Of a DNA stretch of 64,000 nt, positions 1 through 15,000 are shown piece by piece (position 1 is the first letter of the stretch; each line of letters begins with the position of its first letter). The DNA comes from Phallusia mammillata. Its lineage: Eukaryota > Chordata > Ascidiacea > Phlebobranchia > Ascidiidae. The stretch lies in the NCBI GenBank assembly GCA_003260075.1, contig QLIY01000723.1:20015-84014 (forward strand), in the 5' to 3' direction. Made by a program: the position numbers and the translations under genes. Under the pieces are notes generated by a model, which was given only the letters and a program-made list of their open reading frames with translations, made no database searches and was not told where the DNA came from.

Positions 1-3000
1 TGTTTGTGGCAGGAACCGTAGACAGAGAATCGGTTCTTCCAGGAGGCATGATTCGTGTCAAGATCCGAATAAGTGACAACCCGGCGATCGCAGCAGATAC
101 CTTATCCACAGTATCAACAGTGTACGTGATCATCGACGATCTGAACGATAGCGATCCTGTCTTTGCTTCCCCCGACGCCGTGTTTATTCCGCGTCGTAGC
201 ATGGCTTCGATCGGATACGATATCACAACAGTTTATGCTGAAGACAATGACGATGGACCGAACGGATCATTGAGCTATTCATTTTCCAGCCGCAATGGCG
301 GAGGGTCGTTCCTGGTTGAAACAGCTACGGGAAAATTGGAGTTATTTGAAGCCATGACTACTTCGGGCCCAGTCGTGCAATCGCTAGAAGTTGTGGCTCG
401 TGACCAAGGTAAACAATTGTTGGGGCCTTTGCAATTTCTCTCAGCTATGTTAATTGTGTACCAAAAGTTCCCAAACCGGTTTCAACTGTACTTCCCATGG
501 TTGTAGCTATACATAACTCACCATTATGTACAATCAAAATGTAATTCGCAATTTACAAAATTACCCGTAAGTGTCTGGGCTAAACTTATCCAAACTTCGG
601 CTTACGGAAAACACAACTTGGGCATTTGCCGACAGTAACTTTTTCTGCTGGTGAATGAACACAAACATTTGTAGTGTACATAATTTGTTAGATTCAATTA
701 GATTGAAAACATGGCGTAGTCTGGGTTAAAAGGTAGTGCAACCGTTCTCCTTTGTGATTATAGTATTACTGTAGGCTTAAATTAAGACCATGTTTTCAAA
801 ATTTCGATAGAACCGCGTAAACTACACCAGAACGTAAATTCGACAGATCTTTTTTAATTCCATGGCTATATACTTTGATCCGGGAGTCTCCAATTACAAC
901 AGAAGGTGTATTGAGATCAATCGTGAAAATTTTGCAAGCGCCGTTAATGGGATTGTTTGTGGTTAACATGACGCGTAAAAGGTGTACAATTTCAGGCACA
1001 ACGAAACTTGTGTATCGCACTTAAGTTACATTATTAAATCCAGGCCGATTCGTGTCGCAGATTTTGCGTGTCCCGAATCTAGCTAGTGTTTACAATAAAC
1101 GCAGCAAAACTTGTCGTCAAAAGCGAGCATGTTTGCAAGTTAATGCGGATTTGGATTAGAGTCATTGGCCGGTCAGGCTCCGGCCGAATAAATTTGTTTT
1201 TGTACCGGAGGCAGCAAAAAAACATGTCATATGCAAAGTACAAACCAAATTGCATACCATGACTAATAACATAGACATATTTTCCGTCGCATCGCAAAAG
1301 ATGTTGACCATACGTCTTGACATGGTATAATGATTGCCCACAAATAGTTAACATGGTCCAAACAATTCACAGGTGTTCCATCAAAGTTCTCCACAATGAT
1401 GCTGCGCGTGATCATCGGCGATTCGGATCTCCAAAATGGTCCTGTTTTCGAAAGCTCCTCATATTCAGGGATTATCGAAGAAAACAAATCGCCGGGAAGT
1501 TTTGTCGCCAGCGTCTCTGCACCAGGCAATCAGGTTCGTGTATTTCTCAACGTATATTGTATCTTAATCTCAAATCTTTTTCCGTAACGAATGACAACCC
1601 TTTCGGTACGCTAAGCGGTCGTGAGCAGCGCAAAAACTCCTGTAAGTCGATTGTAAAATAGTGTTTTTTTCAAAAAATAAGGTTGCGTACTACATCACCG
1701 ATGTCACCGCAACAACCACAAGCGGACGTTTAGTACGCCGAAGACCTTTTCGTATCAACGAAAGTAGCGGAGTAATCACAACGCTTATGACACTAGACAG
1801 GGAAGATGGGGTGTCATCATATCGCCTCCAGATCACAGCGGTGGATCTCACCTCAACAAGGTCAAACCCACGGATGAGCACAACGAACGTAAGCACATAC
1901 GAAGGCTTATTCTCAAGAGGGCATTGGTTAATAATAAATTCAGTTTGAAAACAGACTGTTTTAAATTTAGCACGGCTTTTACCCCTTAAAATCGCTTTCC
2001 CAGTGGTTTTGCAAACGATTTCCAATGACGAAAGTAGCCGGTGCACTCTAAGCTTCTGTCGAAAAATAATTACTATGTCATGACTTAACGTCGCCATAAG
2101 CACAAGTGCAAGCTTTCAAGCACCTCGTTCGCACGCAACCCGTTCTTCCCAAGACTTTACGCGACGTACGAAAATCGATTAATCCCTCTGTCTAATGCGC
2201 GGGAGCTCTTCAAGTCGCCCATTCAGCATCTAGTTTACCACTAATGGTGTCTTGCTTTGATAGTGCTCTTGGTTGCAAAACCCTGTTTCGACCTTTACCA
2301 TTTCAAGGCCCGGTTGTTATTGTGGCTTTTGTGTCGGTTTGCGCAAGTGACCACATACGGTTGGACAGTTTCGGGGCGTTGAATCGCAGCGACAGGAGTT
2401 TTACTGCATTGTACCTTGTTTTCGACTGGAACGGGTTTTTGTTTCCGATAGAAAGCAAATCAATAGCCGTGATAAGTTCGATCTGTTCGACACTTTGCTT
2501 TCAAGGGGTGGGTAGGCTACAGGGAATTGAAAAAAGGTTAAGATTGGGTGTCGACTTGACGTTTCAGGAATTCACTCTTCCTAGTATTGGCTTCCTTATT
2601 CTTCTTCTGCATACGCTAATTGCATCTATGGAAAACGCGAACCAAATCTCGTTTTATATCTGCTGTTGATAAGGTAAAACAATTTGCCGAAAACAATTTC
2701 GTTTTCAATTAATGTCACAAGTTTATTTTTGATAAACTTTACGCAGTAGCTCGGCTGTCAAACCAAACCTTTTCGAAATCTAATTTGCCAAGTTACCGAA
2801 ATCGAATGTGACTGGACAAAGTTCAATTTAGTTGCAGCAAACAAAAACTTTGCCAAGCGCTTTCTGGTAGCTTTTTGCATCAAACGATTTCGTGGTAGCA
2901 GTATGTTCACCTTCGTGTCGAACAGGTTGCAAAACTAGTCGAAAGCATGTTATCCACTTCAAACCTTGTTGTTGTTGTAAAGGAGTGCATTTAAGGTCGT

Positions 3001-6000
3001 GTTAAAATGGTTGGTAAAACATAAAATCTTCGAGCGTCATCGGTTTAATGGATCGTTCTATCTCAATGCAACATCTGATGGAGTGCAAAGATATCACAGT
3101 TCTTTGCGCAATTGTCGAATTTCGCAGTATGCTCCGAGAAACCGTTAGACTTGGTCCCACAACCGCAAAATCGGTTTCATTTTTAACAAAATTTGTCGTT
3201 CAACTGGTGTTATGCTAAACAAAATACTAGTTGTTGTTTCAAACAAGTTCTTGAAACAACAACTAGTATTTTGTTTAGCGTAACACCAGTTGAACGACAA
3301 ATTTTGTTAAATATGCAACCTGGTGGACGAAACGCATGTTCAGTATTTTCTAAAATCGGTTTCGCTAAAAATAATGACTCCCCAAATTGCTACAACTTCA
3401 AACATTAACGCGCAAGTTGTTTACCTCGTATCGAACACAAACCTCTGCGGCAGATTCGCGACACAGTTTCCAGTTTTTTTGTAAATACTGGATGAATCAC
3501 TTTGAGATTTGTCAAATCCCGTTGACATCTATCAGGACACTGGAGTCAAAACGTGATCTGCCTTGCGGTTTAGTGAAGGTTTTCACGGAAGGCACGATGC
3601 TTGTCATTACCTTCGAAGTAACAGGCAACATAAATTCGGCGCATGGCGACCTGTTTGTTGTTTTGTTTAAACACGCGCGGACTTAGTTGGGTTTGGCGCT
3701 CGGCCTGCGAAGTGGACGACGCTCGCCCGCGGCAAACGATTATAGAACGTCGACAGGCGAGCTGGACCTTCCAAATGTGGGCGCGGCGTAATCACAGACT
3801 TTGCCATAATGTTTTCATCTCGCCAGTTGCCAAGCTCGCGGCGAGAAGATGAACCACTGAAACATGTGCCTCGATTGTTTGCCCTAGACTGCGCTAATGC
3901 GAGGTACGAGCCCGCAAGCGTATTTCGAAGTTCAGGCGCCCACACATGCGCCATAATCAAGGTCGACACGGTTTTTAATATCGTTCCCACGCCTGTTAGT
4001 CATGCGGTATCTGTTTTAATGACCGCGAGCCCAACCAACAGAGTGTACATGTAAATACACAAGATACTGCACAGTGTCGCATTTATTACCTCATTTTTTC
4101 GGTGTTTAGGTTGCAGTGACAGTTATGGATGTGAACGACAACCCGCCTCTCTTCGGACAAGCTGTCGTGGACGTGATTTTATCCGAGTCGGTACAGGCCG
4201 GATACAAAGTGCACACTCTTTCGGCAAAGGACGCTGATGGCAATAGTCCGATTACATACACCCTACTCTCAAGTCCAGGGCCAACTGACTTTAACATTGA
4301 TACACAATCGGGAATTATTACCGTTGGTGAAAACGGATTGGATAGGGAGAGGAATGAAAATTACATTTTGAGAGGTAAATTTCGAATTTGAAATAAACCA
4401 ATTTCGAGAGCTGGTTTTAAAATGTATAATTTGCAGTTGTTGCCTCCGATGGTGAACTGGAATCTTCCATGGAGCTTGTGGTGCGAGTTGTGGACGTAAA
4501 CGACCACGTGCCCACCTTCGACCAAGCAGAATATGTATTTATAATAGAAGAAGGTGCAAGCACTCCACCCAGTAACGGAAAACTTGTTGGTATAGTCAGT
4601 GCGACTGATAAGGACGCAAATGAAAATGCAATACTCTCATACAGTTTCGCCGAAGGTTAGTGTTGTTTTTAAAATATATCAGTTTAAATATATGTTAAAA
4701 TACTGGACCTAATAAGCACCTTCCACCGATACATTTACAATATTGGTATAAGACAAAATGCAAGGCAATGTCAGAAAAATAGCGTTTAAATTTGCGTTTG
4801 TAGGCTCCGACCAAGGAAGGTTTAAAATCAACCAGCACACAGGGACCATCACCATCAACCGATCCTTTACAGAAGTATTCGACCGGGAACAGCGCGACTT
4901 GTACCTGCTTTTGGCGAGGGCTACTGATGGTGGAGGTATAGGTTCATTCTTCACCCTTCCTTAATGTCCAATATGCATTTTAAATAATAATGACTTGGTT
5001 ATTGAATACAGGCCGGTTCCGCGATGTACGAGTGTATGTGAATGTGGCTGACACTAACGATAACGCTCCAATGTTTCACTCAACACAAACCGCATTCGAT
5101 GTGACGGAAGATAGTGAAGTCGGTTTGGAGATAGGCACCGTGGAGGCAACTGACAAGGACCTGGGTGAGTCACCTTGAGTGTTTATCAGTGGACTTTACT
5201 ACGGACTTTTGCTGTGTAAAAAACTACAGTTTTTGGTCCGAATAAAAACTCAACAATCAACCTTAAAACGTTTTGGGGGGGGGGTGCTGTGTAAAAAACT
5301 GCAGTTTTTGGTCCGAATAAAAACTCAACAATCAACCTTAAAACGTTTTGTCGCTCATATATTTAGAATTTTAAACCTTTATTTAAAGATTTATGTTAAC
5401 ATATCGTGCGTCTGTAGATCGTACCGAAAAAAAGTTCTGTAATACAGTTTTAATGGTGCACCTGAAGTCGCCCTGTTCATTTGAATTAGAGCTGACATAC
5501 ACATCGAATGTACGCAAGCAAATCCTCTTTAAGCCTTATAAGCTCAACATCTCGCACTCGACCTGTGTTAGCCGTTATCATCCCAACGGACGGATTAAAG
5601 GGATTCATTAATCTCATACTTTACTCAGTGAGAGATTTTTTCCGTCCCAATGCGCTTAGGAACTGTTAGTGGCAATCTGATTTTTATGAACTATCGCACT
5701 TTAATAACGGCCGACGGCGCACTAAATGTATGCTTCTGGGAAAGCGGAGATAAAAGGTGGTTCCGATTGATTTAATTGGCGTCCTTGAAAGGCGGGCGCA
5801 TTCCAAATTCGGCTTGTCTCATCTTTTAGGCATTTGTTATTTTCAGGCATTTGCTGGCCCGAAGCTCCAAATAAAAGCATTTTTCGCCTGAAATTTCAAG
5901 AAGCTACCTTACTTCCAAAAACGTTTTGCTGTTAAAATGTTATCCGACTTTAGAGATAGCATAGATATTGAGCTAAAAAAACCACTATGCCATCAGTGTT

Positions 6001-9000
6001 TGAACAAATCGACATTTACTTTCGGCAAAAACGGCATTGAAGTTTATGATGCAATCCAACAGGTTTCAATGGGACTGTGGAATATAAGTTAGTAAGCGGC
6101 AACGCAGGAGGCTATTTCAGGATCGCAATGGATTCGGGAATTATCTACTTACAAAAAATGTTGGACTACGAAACCCAGACAATACACCACTTGACCGTGA
6201 TGGCATACGACCTTGCTCCACCTTCTCATCGCCTTAGGTCCTTCCTGGACATCACTGTTCGTGTTCAGAACATAGATGATAATCCTCCACAGCTTGTAAT
6301 GCCCACATTGTGGTAAGTTGTCGAACTTCGATGACTTGTGGTCTTGATGTCATACATTTGTTTTTATGCATATGCAGGTACGTTGAAGAAAAGTCTATCA
6401 CCGGTACTGATCTTTTTAAAGTTGGGTCAATCGATGCCGATCTGACAAAGGGTAAGTTATACAATAAAGTATCACACATTGTTAGATGAAACACCCAATT
6501 TCCATGTTTTATCAATTGTAGCTGGTGGCATCTCTGGAAATGTTAGATATTCCATAATATCGCAAATACCGGATAACAGCGCCTTTCTGATCGCCCCTAT
6601 AAGCGGCCAAGTTTATGTTAATACTGAGGTTTTATCCCAACGGACGGTCGAAAGTTACAGTCTAACTATTTCAGCAACCGACAAAGGTATTTCTGTAGCA
6701 ATCATTAAGCAAGTGTAAGTTTTGAATTTTCACTTCTTGCTTTGCAGGCTCAATGATTCAGCGCAACATTGATATCGTGGTAACAGATAAAAACGACAAT
6801 TCTCCAACTTTCTCGTCGCCCAGCGGGTACACTGTAAATGTAGCTGAAGACGCAGATGTTGGGACCTCTATTCTCACTGTCACAGCTACGGATGAAGATG
6901 TAGCCTGGAACGGCAAGATTCAATATTCCATCGCCGAACCTTCATCGGGAAATTTTAAAATCGACCGCGAATCAGGTAGGAGCTTTTTACGAATTGGCAT
7001 TATTTGTTGAGTATTTTGAGAATTCTACTACACGGACAAAGCGAAGATGCTTCTTCGTTTTTCAAACGTCTGCCAAAAATGGTATTTCGACGATCTAACT
7101 TCTGTTTCCTTGGTTGAGGCCGCACGAACTGGCAAATACCGATGCCTCACCTGTTTTTCCCAAGTAATATTCACCGTGTTTGTGGCTTTTTGCACTCTCA
7201 CGTGCGTCCACGGCGGTCGGTCTCTTGTCATTACATAGCTGTTTCGCTGAAGTGTTACACTTTTCTACAGGCGTCCTCTATCTGAGCAGAAAGCTAGACC
7301 GAGAAAGTGTCTCCCACGAAACACTCGAGGTCTTGGCACGTGACATGGGCATTCCGCCGCGCTTCACTAACACGACGGTTGAAGTCACAATTACGGATGT
7401 AAACGACAGACAACCGCTCTTTGCGCCTCAAGCCTCCGTGCTTAGAGTTAATGAGAGCGCGACATCGGCTGTTGAACTTCTAACGGTAAGCGAAATGGTC
7501 CGCTAAGAAGTACTAATTTTGGGTTAACGCCATGACGCGTATAGTTGTACGTCAGCATATGGTTTATCACATACCAATGTTCTAAATTTGCTGGAAAAGG
7601 TGAAGGTGTAAGGTTCTTGGGTAAATACTGGAGTAATATCTACGTTACCAAAAACCGTGGCGTTTGACACAACAAACCTTACAATTACCAAACAAAATTC
7701 ATAAGCATACAGCAGGTCATCTTGAGAATATTTACACAGTTTTCGCTACGGGACGATGATGCTGGAAACGAGGGTGTTGCCGAATACCGAAGTGCAATCG
7801 TAACTCGTGTGGCTCCTGATGGCGCAAGCGAGCGGGATAATAATGTGATGAGTCTTTCCCCATCTGGAATCCTCAGCATTAACCCCGTGGTTGACCGGGA
7901 AACCGCAAGCTACTATTCCGTCCTTATCACAGCTGTGGACAGAGGTATGATCGTGCATCTTATTGTTTTAGTATCATAACAAACAATTGTCAGTGGTTAA
8001 ACTGATGATGTTCAGGGACACCCGCCCTGACCGCATCCGCGTCTGTGATTGTCATTGTTGAGGACCTAAATGAGTTTGCTCCTGTGTTCCGTCCCAATGT
8101 TTATCGTGCAGCTGTATCCGAAGACATATCGCTGGGAAGTCACGTGATAACAGTGAATGCTGTTGATCAGGACGCTGGTGTTTATGGGGTTGTGAGGTGC
8201 GTATCATACAGCTTCAAATAAATAAATATGGTCAATGTCTCATTCCTTATTGAAATTTTGTTGTTGCAGATATGCGATCGTTCACAATGGAGATTCAACT
8301 TTGCCGTTTGTGGTCGACCCAACTACTGGTATGATAACTACGTCCCGACTCTTGGACAGAGAAATAAAAGATTCGTACACTTTCACTGTATCAGCAATGG
8401 ACAGTGATGGTCAGTGTTTCTGTAATTTTTTATTTTTGATCTCCGTTTAACCTTTCTGTTTACTTAACAGGTGACAACTCGTTTTCTGCAACTGCTAAAG
8501 TTATTGTTAGAATAACAGACATCAACGATAATGCACCCAAATTTGAGTTAAATACTTACCAGATGTACACCAAACCGGATACAGGTATTACTCGGTTTAT
8601 TTTGACCCCAAAGGTGTCCAAGCTCAAATCTAATATATGATATTTACTTAGGAAACCTTTGTGGAGCGATTTTTGCCCAAGACCCTGATTCGGGTGAAAA
8701 CGGAGTCGTCTCATATTGGATCCATCCGGATTATGAAAATCTTCCGTTTGCTATCGACAGAAGTCGTGGAAGTGTAACAACTACAGACACACTTACAGAC
8801 TCATTTTACAATTTTACGGTAAATATTGTAACAAATATGTAATTTTTTAAGTGAGAGACACGAAAAGCATGGCAAATATTGCAAATTCGGAATGCAGGTT
8901 ATTGCTGAAGACGAAGGTATTCCGGTTAAGACGGTTGAAGCGAAGGTCAACATTGAAGTAAACCGAGGTCAATTTCCAAATTTTGTCAGTTCTCCACCTT

Positions 9001-12000
9001 CCGTGGCCTTTCTGGAAAACGACAATCCAACCACTGATGTTTTATTCAGTGCCAACACCGCAAGGACTGGAGCGGGGAACATTCTCTTTTATTTAGCAGG
9101 TTAGTAAATTTCCAAAAACCTTGGTAAATCTAAACACATTAATCTGAAAGACTAACACCACTCGGCGAAAAAAAGTAGTGCTAGTCATCTTAAACAATGA
9201 AAATATTGTTCTCACAGCCACAAGAGAACCCATTTTTAATTGTCGCCGCTGTTGCTTTTTAGGTGGAAATGTTGACGGGAGTTTTACGATTAACGCAAGT
9301 TCTGGAGCTCTCCGTCAAACAAGAGCTTTGGACAGGGAGAAATTTGCCAGCTTTCAGCTTTGGATTGAAGCACGCGACTCCGGAAATCCTCAGCTTTCCT
9401 CATTTGCATCCTTGGCAGTAATGGTACGGCGACGATTTGCCAATACTGTATTAGACTCGGTACGCATAGTTATGCCTGTGTAATTGCTTTAGGTATCAGA
9501 CATCAACGATAACGCTCCGATATTCACCCAGCCTACGTATATTGGCGAAGTTCGTGAAAATGACCTCAGAACAATGATTGTGCAAGTTTCAGCACGTGAT
9601 CCCGATTCCGGTAAGTCGTGACTTGCTAGAAGTCGCGCATATGGTTTTAACAGGTATGTTCGTGTTTGTAGGCGTTGGTGGTAGCTTTACGTTCACCATT
9701 GACGAAAGCACCAGCGAAAGTCCGGAAAAGTTTCGTCTCGACTCAAACGGAATTTTAAGAAACATAGTAAGATTGGACCGAGAGGAAAAGGATACGTAAG
9801 TTATACAATAACAGGTGGTGGATATCATTCCAACCCATGAGACATCATTTCAACCCGTTGGGGGGGGGGGTTCAAACGGAATTTTAAGAAACATAGTAAA
9901 ATTGGACCGAGAGGAAAAGGATACGTAAGTTATACAATAATAGGTGGTGGATATCATTCCAACCCATGAGACATCATTTCAACCCGTTGCAGGTATTTTC
10001 TGACTGTTCGTGCACAAGATCAGGGTTCGGATCCACAAACAAGTTCAGTTATTGTGAAAGTGGTCGTAACCGACGATAACGATGAGCGACCAACGTTCTC
10101 TCGTCTCTTTAGCGGCGAAATCAAGGAGGATGCTCAAATCGGAGACTACGTGGTTCAGGTATTGTGTGTTTATTATCTTGTACAAAAACTTAAAAATGCC
10201 AAAGTGAGACAACCCCAAATTCCTTGACAGCTTATTGCAACCGACGGTGACTTAGGAGTAAACTCCCAAGTGCGGTACCGCCTGGCAGACAGCGCAAACC
10301 AATCGTTTGCCATCGATCCAGTTTCCGGCTTGGTGACTGTCAACAAACAGCTTGACCGCGAGGCGAACCCCGAGTAAGTAAAACAAGCAAAATTGCCTTT
10401 ACGACCAGCCGGGTCCATCCACTTTGGAGTTGATTATTAATTGCGATTCGGCCCCAGGGCACGGTTTACGCGGCTGTTGTTATTACAGGTACAATTTACG
10501 AGTAGATGCGACTGACTTGGACTGGACGACTCATACCTCCGTTACAGTGACAGTGACAGATGTGAACGATAACCCGCCAAGGTTGGTAAATGTTTTTGCT
10601 TCGACCGGCTTGGTCGGATGCTTATGCGAACCGGGTTGTGCGGTAGAAGACGAGCCACTCCTTGTCACCTGCTACCAAATGTCTCAACAATTTGTAAACG
10701 TGATGTACGACCTGGGATTAGCAAACAGGCGATTACGAGCTCCAGTTTTGCCACCCTGTCATTACCGGTAAAGACGCGTCGCCGAGCGGTCGGTGTCGGG
10801 AACCACGAAACATTTTGTCCCTGACCTTTTTTGATTTGCTTTTTAATGTCTTACTTCAGGTTTGACCAAGCTGTTTACGTCGTGGGTGTTCCTTCTGGCA
10901 CTTCAGCAGGTAGCGAACTTGTAAAAGTGACCGCCACTGATCGCGACCAAGGTGTAAATAAGCAGGTTGGTACGATTTTATTGTCATTCCGGAGCAACAC
11001 ATACATTGCCCGGAAGAGCACCACTTTACCAATACGCGCAATTAACGTTCCTAAACTTTATCACGCGCAGATTTATTACACGATGCAAAGCAACGACGAG
11101 GCCTTTCGCATCGACCACTCAACGGGCGAAATATATTCCACCAGAAAACTCCACTGCGATCCTTTACCAGGTTATAATTGCAGTAATCAAATTGCTTACT
11201 ATTTGGCACGTTATCAACGCAGCTTGTAAATGCAGAGTGTGATACCAAACACTATCGTGCTTACTTCAGAGTGTTTGTCGTTGTGTTATCATTTTCTCCT
11301 GAGTCGTGTTTACCGTTGTTTAAACTGGCAATTTGTTCGTCGCAGGCCAAGTCAATTCTTGTCCCTGGCGAAAAAATCTGCTTGTTGTAGCCACCGACTG
11401 CGGAAGTCCACAGTCTCTGTCGAACGATGTCCATGTCACAATTACTATCGTCTCCCCTAATCTTCACCAGCCAGCTTTTGCCAACCTCAACCTGCCAATT
11501 GCGGTGTTGCAATCGACGCCAATTGGAGAAAAGGTGGGAAATGTGAAATATGTACCCATGTTTATCCTGTCGCGAATGCACATTTACGGTCATAAAATGT
11601 CTCGTTTTACAATAATCGATATTTAATGACGACAGTGTTACCGCTTCGTCCAGGTTTTTGCTGCTGAAGCCAAGGACCAAGATGTTGGGACCACAATTAC
11701 CTACCAGCTGCTTGGCAGCAAGAACTCTTCATTTTTTGTCATTAATTCAGTAACAGGCGCTGTGAGCCTTGCCGATGACCTCCCCAGCCAATCCTTATCA
11801 TTACTTTCAGCAACAATGCGTGCTAGCGATAACGGTTCTCCCAGCCTTTATGCGGAGCTTGATTTGACATTTGAAGTTACTTCACCAAATGCCAACTCGT
11901 AAGTTTACTTGAGTTTGCTCGCCCAGTAACTGGTTGTTTGCTCTTTACAATAATCGACTGTTGTAGGCCAAGATTCGATCGTCCTTCGTACAAAGCACCC

Positions 12001-15000
12001 GACGTTTCTGAAGGTTCGCCACCCGGAACTGTGGCCTACACTTTGATTGCTCGGGACAACGACCCAGGCGTGAACGGAGAGGTAATTTACATTATCAAGA
12101 GATGCACTGAATAATGAGGTGCTAACTTCTGGATATTTGCTGCAGGTTGTTTACAGCCTTGGAACTGAAGACGAAGATAAACCATTTGTGATCGACTCCG
12201 AAAAGGGGCAGGTTTTAACATACGGCGAAATAGACTATGAAGAACACACATCATACACTTTGACAGTGATAGGTATGCTTCAATGAACGTTTTTAGCCCC
12301 AACGATACTTTAATTGCTGCTGTTCATTTCAGCTACTGATCGAGGTGTAATACCTCGAAGCTCGTCAGCGACACTGAATATTGCAGTATCTGATGTGAAT
12401 GACAATGTCCCCTCCTTCAGTTCACCTTTTTTCCTGGCATACGTTACCGAAAGCGTGAAACGGTCCAGTATCGTAACACGGTATGTTTTAATTTCTTTAC
12501 GAATTTCCAGACAATTACAGAAACTTACTTTTGATTCGACAGGCTGACAGCGGAGGACAGGGATTCTGGTGCAAACGCGCTTGTACGATATGGAGCAATG
12601 CCGCAGCGGGATTTGATCATCGGTGCTCGAACTGGCGAGGTGTCATTGGCACCAGGAACCAGCCTTGATTATGAACAACGTACTTCTTACCAATTGACGG
12701 TAAGTGTCGCACCATTCTAGTACTTTGACATACTACAGTACACTTCACTTGCATTGATGTTGGGACTGAACCGTTCATTGAATTGTATCTGACATTGTTT
12801 CAGGTGAGCGCTGCCAATGATGGCGGTGAATCTACATCAGCTGAACTTACAGTCCTGGTAACCGGTGTGAATGAGTTTGCTCCCCAGTTTTCGTCTTTGG
12901 AATATCCCCTCGTTACCTCAGTCAACTCAAATCCAGGTAAACACTCATTGCAAAACCTTTGACAATGTATTGATTTTCCTTGTTATTATGTGGTATTGTT
13001 TTTATAAAGGTCGCGTAATTTTTAACTTGAACGGGACTGACGATGACGCGGGTCCTGATGGTGTCATTTCATACGTTCTTAGTGGATGGAGCGAAGCAAA
13101 GGGTTTTCGCCTAAACTCTGCAACAGGTAAGCACAGCGCTTTTACCAAGTTATATTCCCATATGCCACCAATTGACACATTACGTTCTTATCGACAGGCG
13201 AAATCGTGGTGAATGATGGAGCTGATTTTACAGTCGGTGATGTTGTGAACCTTACTGCCATTGCAAAGAATCCGGGCCTGGCGAATTCCGCTCTTGTCAC
13301 AGAAATCAGTATTATTGTTTCCATTGTGTCAGATATGTGTCTTGGGCAACCGTGTGAAAACGGTGCGGTTTGTCGTGATCTATCGAACGGCTATGTATGC
13401 GAATGCTTGCCAGGTATAACTTATTTAATGTTGATAGAGTGCAACTCATCATTTTTAGCAATTTATGTAACAATGACTGCTTCCTAGGCTTCACTGGATC
13501 CAGTTGCAACGTTGAAATCAACGAATGTGACCCAAACCCTTGTCAGAACGGCGGCACCTGTAGAGACCTGATTGGGAAGTTCGAATGCCAATGCAGAGTT
13601 GGGTTTAACGGTGCGACGTGCGCTAACAACATCGACTACTGCAGTGAGCAGCCTTGTTTAAACGGAGGAACATGTATCGGTGTGTATTTGGGAGTTCTGT
13701 ATAAACGACATTTGGAGTAGGGCGGTCAATGAAAACCTTTATGTTTTTTCAGATGGTGAAAGTAACTACACTTGTGATTGCCCTTTCGGTACAAATGGAA
13801 GAAACTGCGAAGAAACCACGCTTGGATTTCCAGCGACATCGTTTCTCGGTCTGGCTCATCTCCATCACGCTGCCAATCAAATTTCACTGTCATTCGCAAC
13901 AGGTTTGTTTGCTTGGAGTGTAACAACATGGTTCAGTTCAGGGCGCTGACATTTGATATTTGTGACAGTTACGCCATCAAGCTTGCTATTTTACAATCAC
14001 GGTGGAGAGTCTTTAACAACCTTCGTCGCATTGGAATTGATTAATGGTCGTGCTCGTTTATCGTATAGCTTTGAAGGCACAAGGTAAGTTGACTTCAAGA
14101 ATTACATTTGGTTCCCGTTTCTACAATGCTTAAACGTGGTTTTTTTTTTACCAGAACGTATCGGATAACGACTGGAAATGGTTTAAACGATGGTGAATGG
14201 CACCAGATATCTGTCGTGATGAATCGTTTTCTGATGTCAGTATCCGTGGACCAATGTCCGATCGGGGATACTTCTTGTGCTTCGAGTCAAGCGCATACAG
14301 GTCTATCAGTTTCCCACCTATCTGGACTCGGAACGCAGAATCTGTATGTCGGTGGTGTTTCGTCGATTGAAGACATAACAAGTCATCCTGGACAGGTGAA
14401 TGTAGATGTAGTTTAGGACTTGCACAAGCATAACGTGAAAACGAATTCAAGTGGTTGCGTATGTTAAAATTACCTTGGCTTTGATTTCGCATTTCCCCGA
14501 AAGAAGTAAAAAGATAACTTGCTGATACTAAAATCGATGTAGGTGTTCATTTTACTCATAGCAGATCCAACAACATATGCATCTATTTGTACAGGTTTCC
14601 AGTTATGACTTTGTTGGCTGCATAAATAACATCATGGTCAACAACGTGAACATAACGGGTACGATGTCGCCAGCCATTCTTGAAAATCAAGGTGTCGTGG
14701 ATGGATGCGTTCGCGCTGGTTCGCGGGCCACAGCTGATGCCTGTATCTCCACCGAAAACCAACAGTCAGTGTGCGGTGTCGGTGCGAGCTGCTCGGATCG
14801 CTGGTCAAGCGTCCTATGCGAATGCCCTGATGACAAGTCCGGCAAAACGTGCCAAAACACAAGGGTAGGCTTAATGGAATACTGCTATTTTCGGTTTGCC
14901 CTTGCGTGATGGGAACCTAGATTTTGACGATGTAATTACGTAGGTTGGGTCGACGTTCGGTGATACTAATTATCTCGCCTACGCGTTTGACGACGGATAC

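Larger units (their letters stand above)
1..13325 (+). other. FAT4: FAT4-like cadherin-repeat array (exons)
   Basis: Exons of the ectodomain, in order: 1-408, 1373-1533, 1682-1888, 4110-4374, 4437-4655, 4804-4935, 5012-5164, 6063-6312, 6378-6451, 6522-6686, 6748-6975, 7271-7485, 7740-7944, 8016-8196, 8270-8409, 8471-8584, 8652-8818, 8898-9099, 9263-9423, 9493-9610, 9672-9795, 9993-10158, 10231-10373, 10489-10581, 10860-10965, 11071-11170, 11346-11533, 11654-11898, 11967-12081, 12146-12272, 12333-12480, 12543-12699, 12804-12936, 13010-13126 and 13198-13413 (the last crosses into the first EGF). Phases agree at every junction. The Ca2+-binding DxNDN linker is degenerate in several repeats: GDSDLQNGP near 1430, SPNLHQP near 11455 and SPNANSP near 11885. 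Those interfaces may be calcium-poor and flexible, as known for some Fat and Dachsous linkers. Confidence 0.85.

Noticed and set aside
2244-2669. 141-codon ORF inside the large FAT4-like intron
   Set aside because: No recognisable similarity, and the flanking cadherin exons already join in frame; most likely chance.
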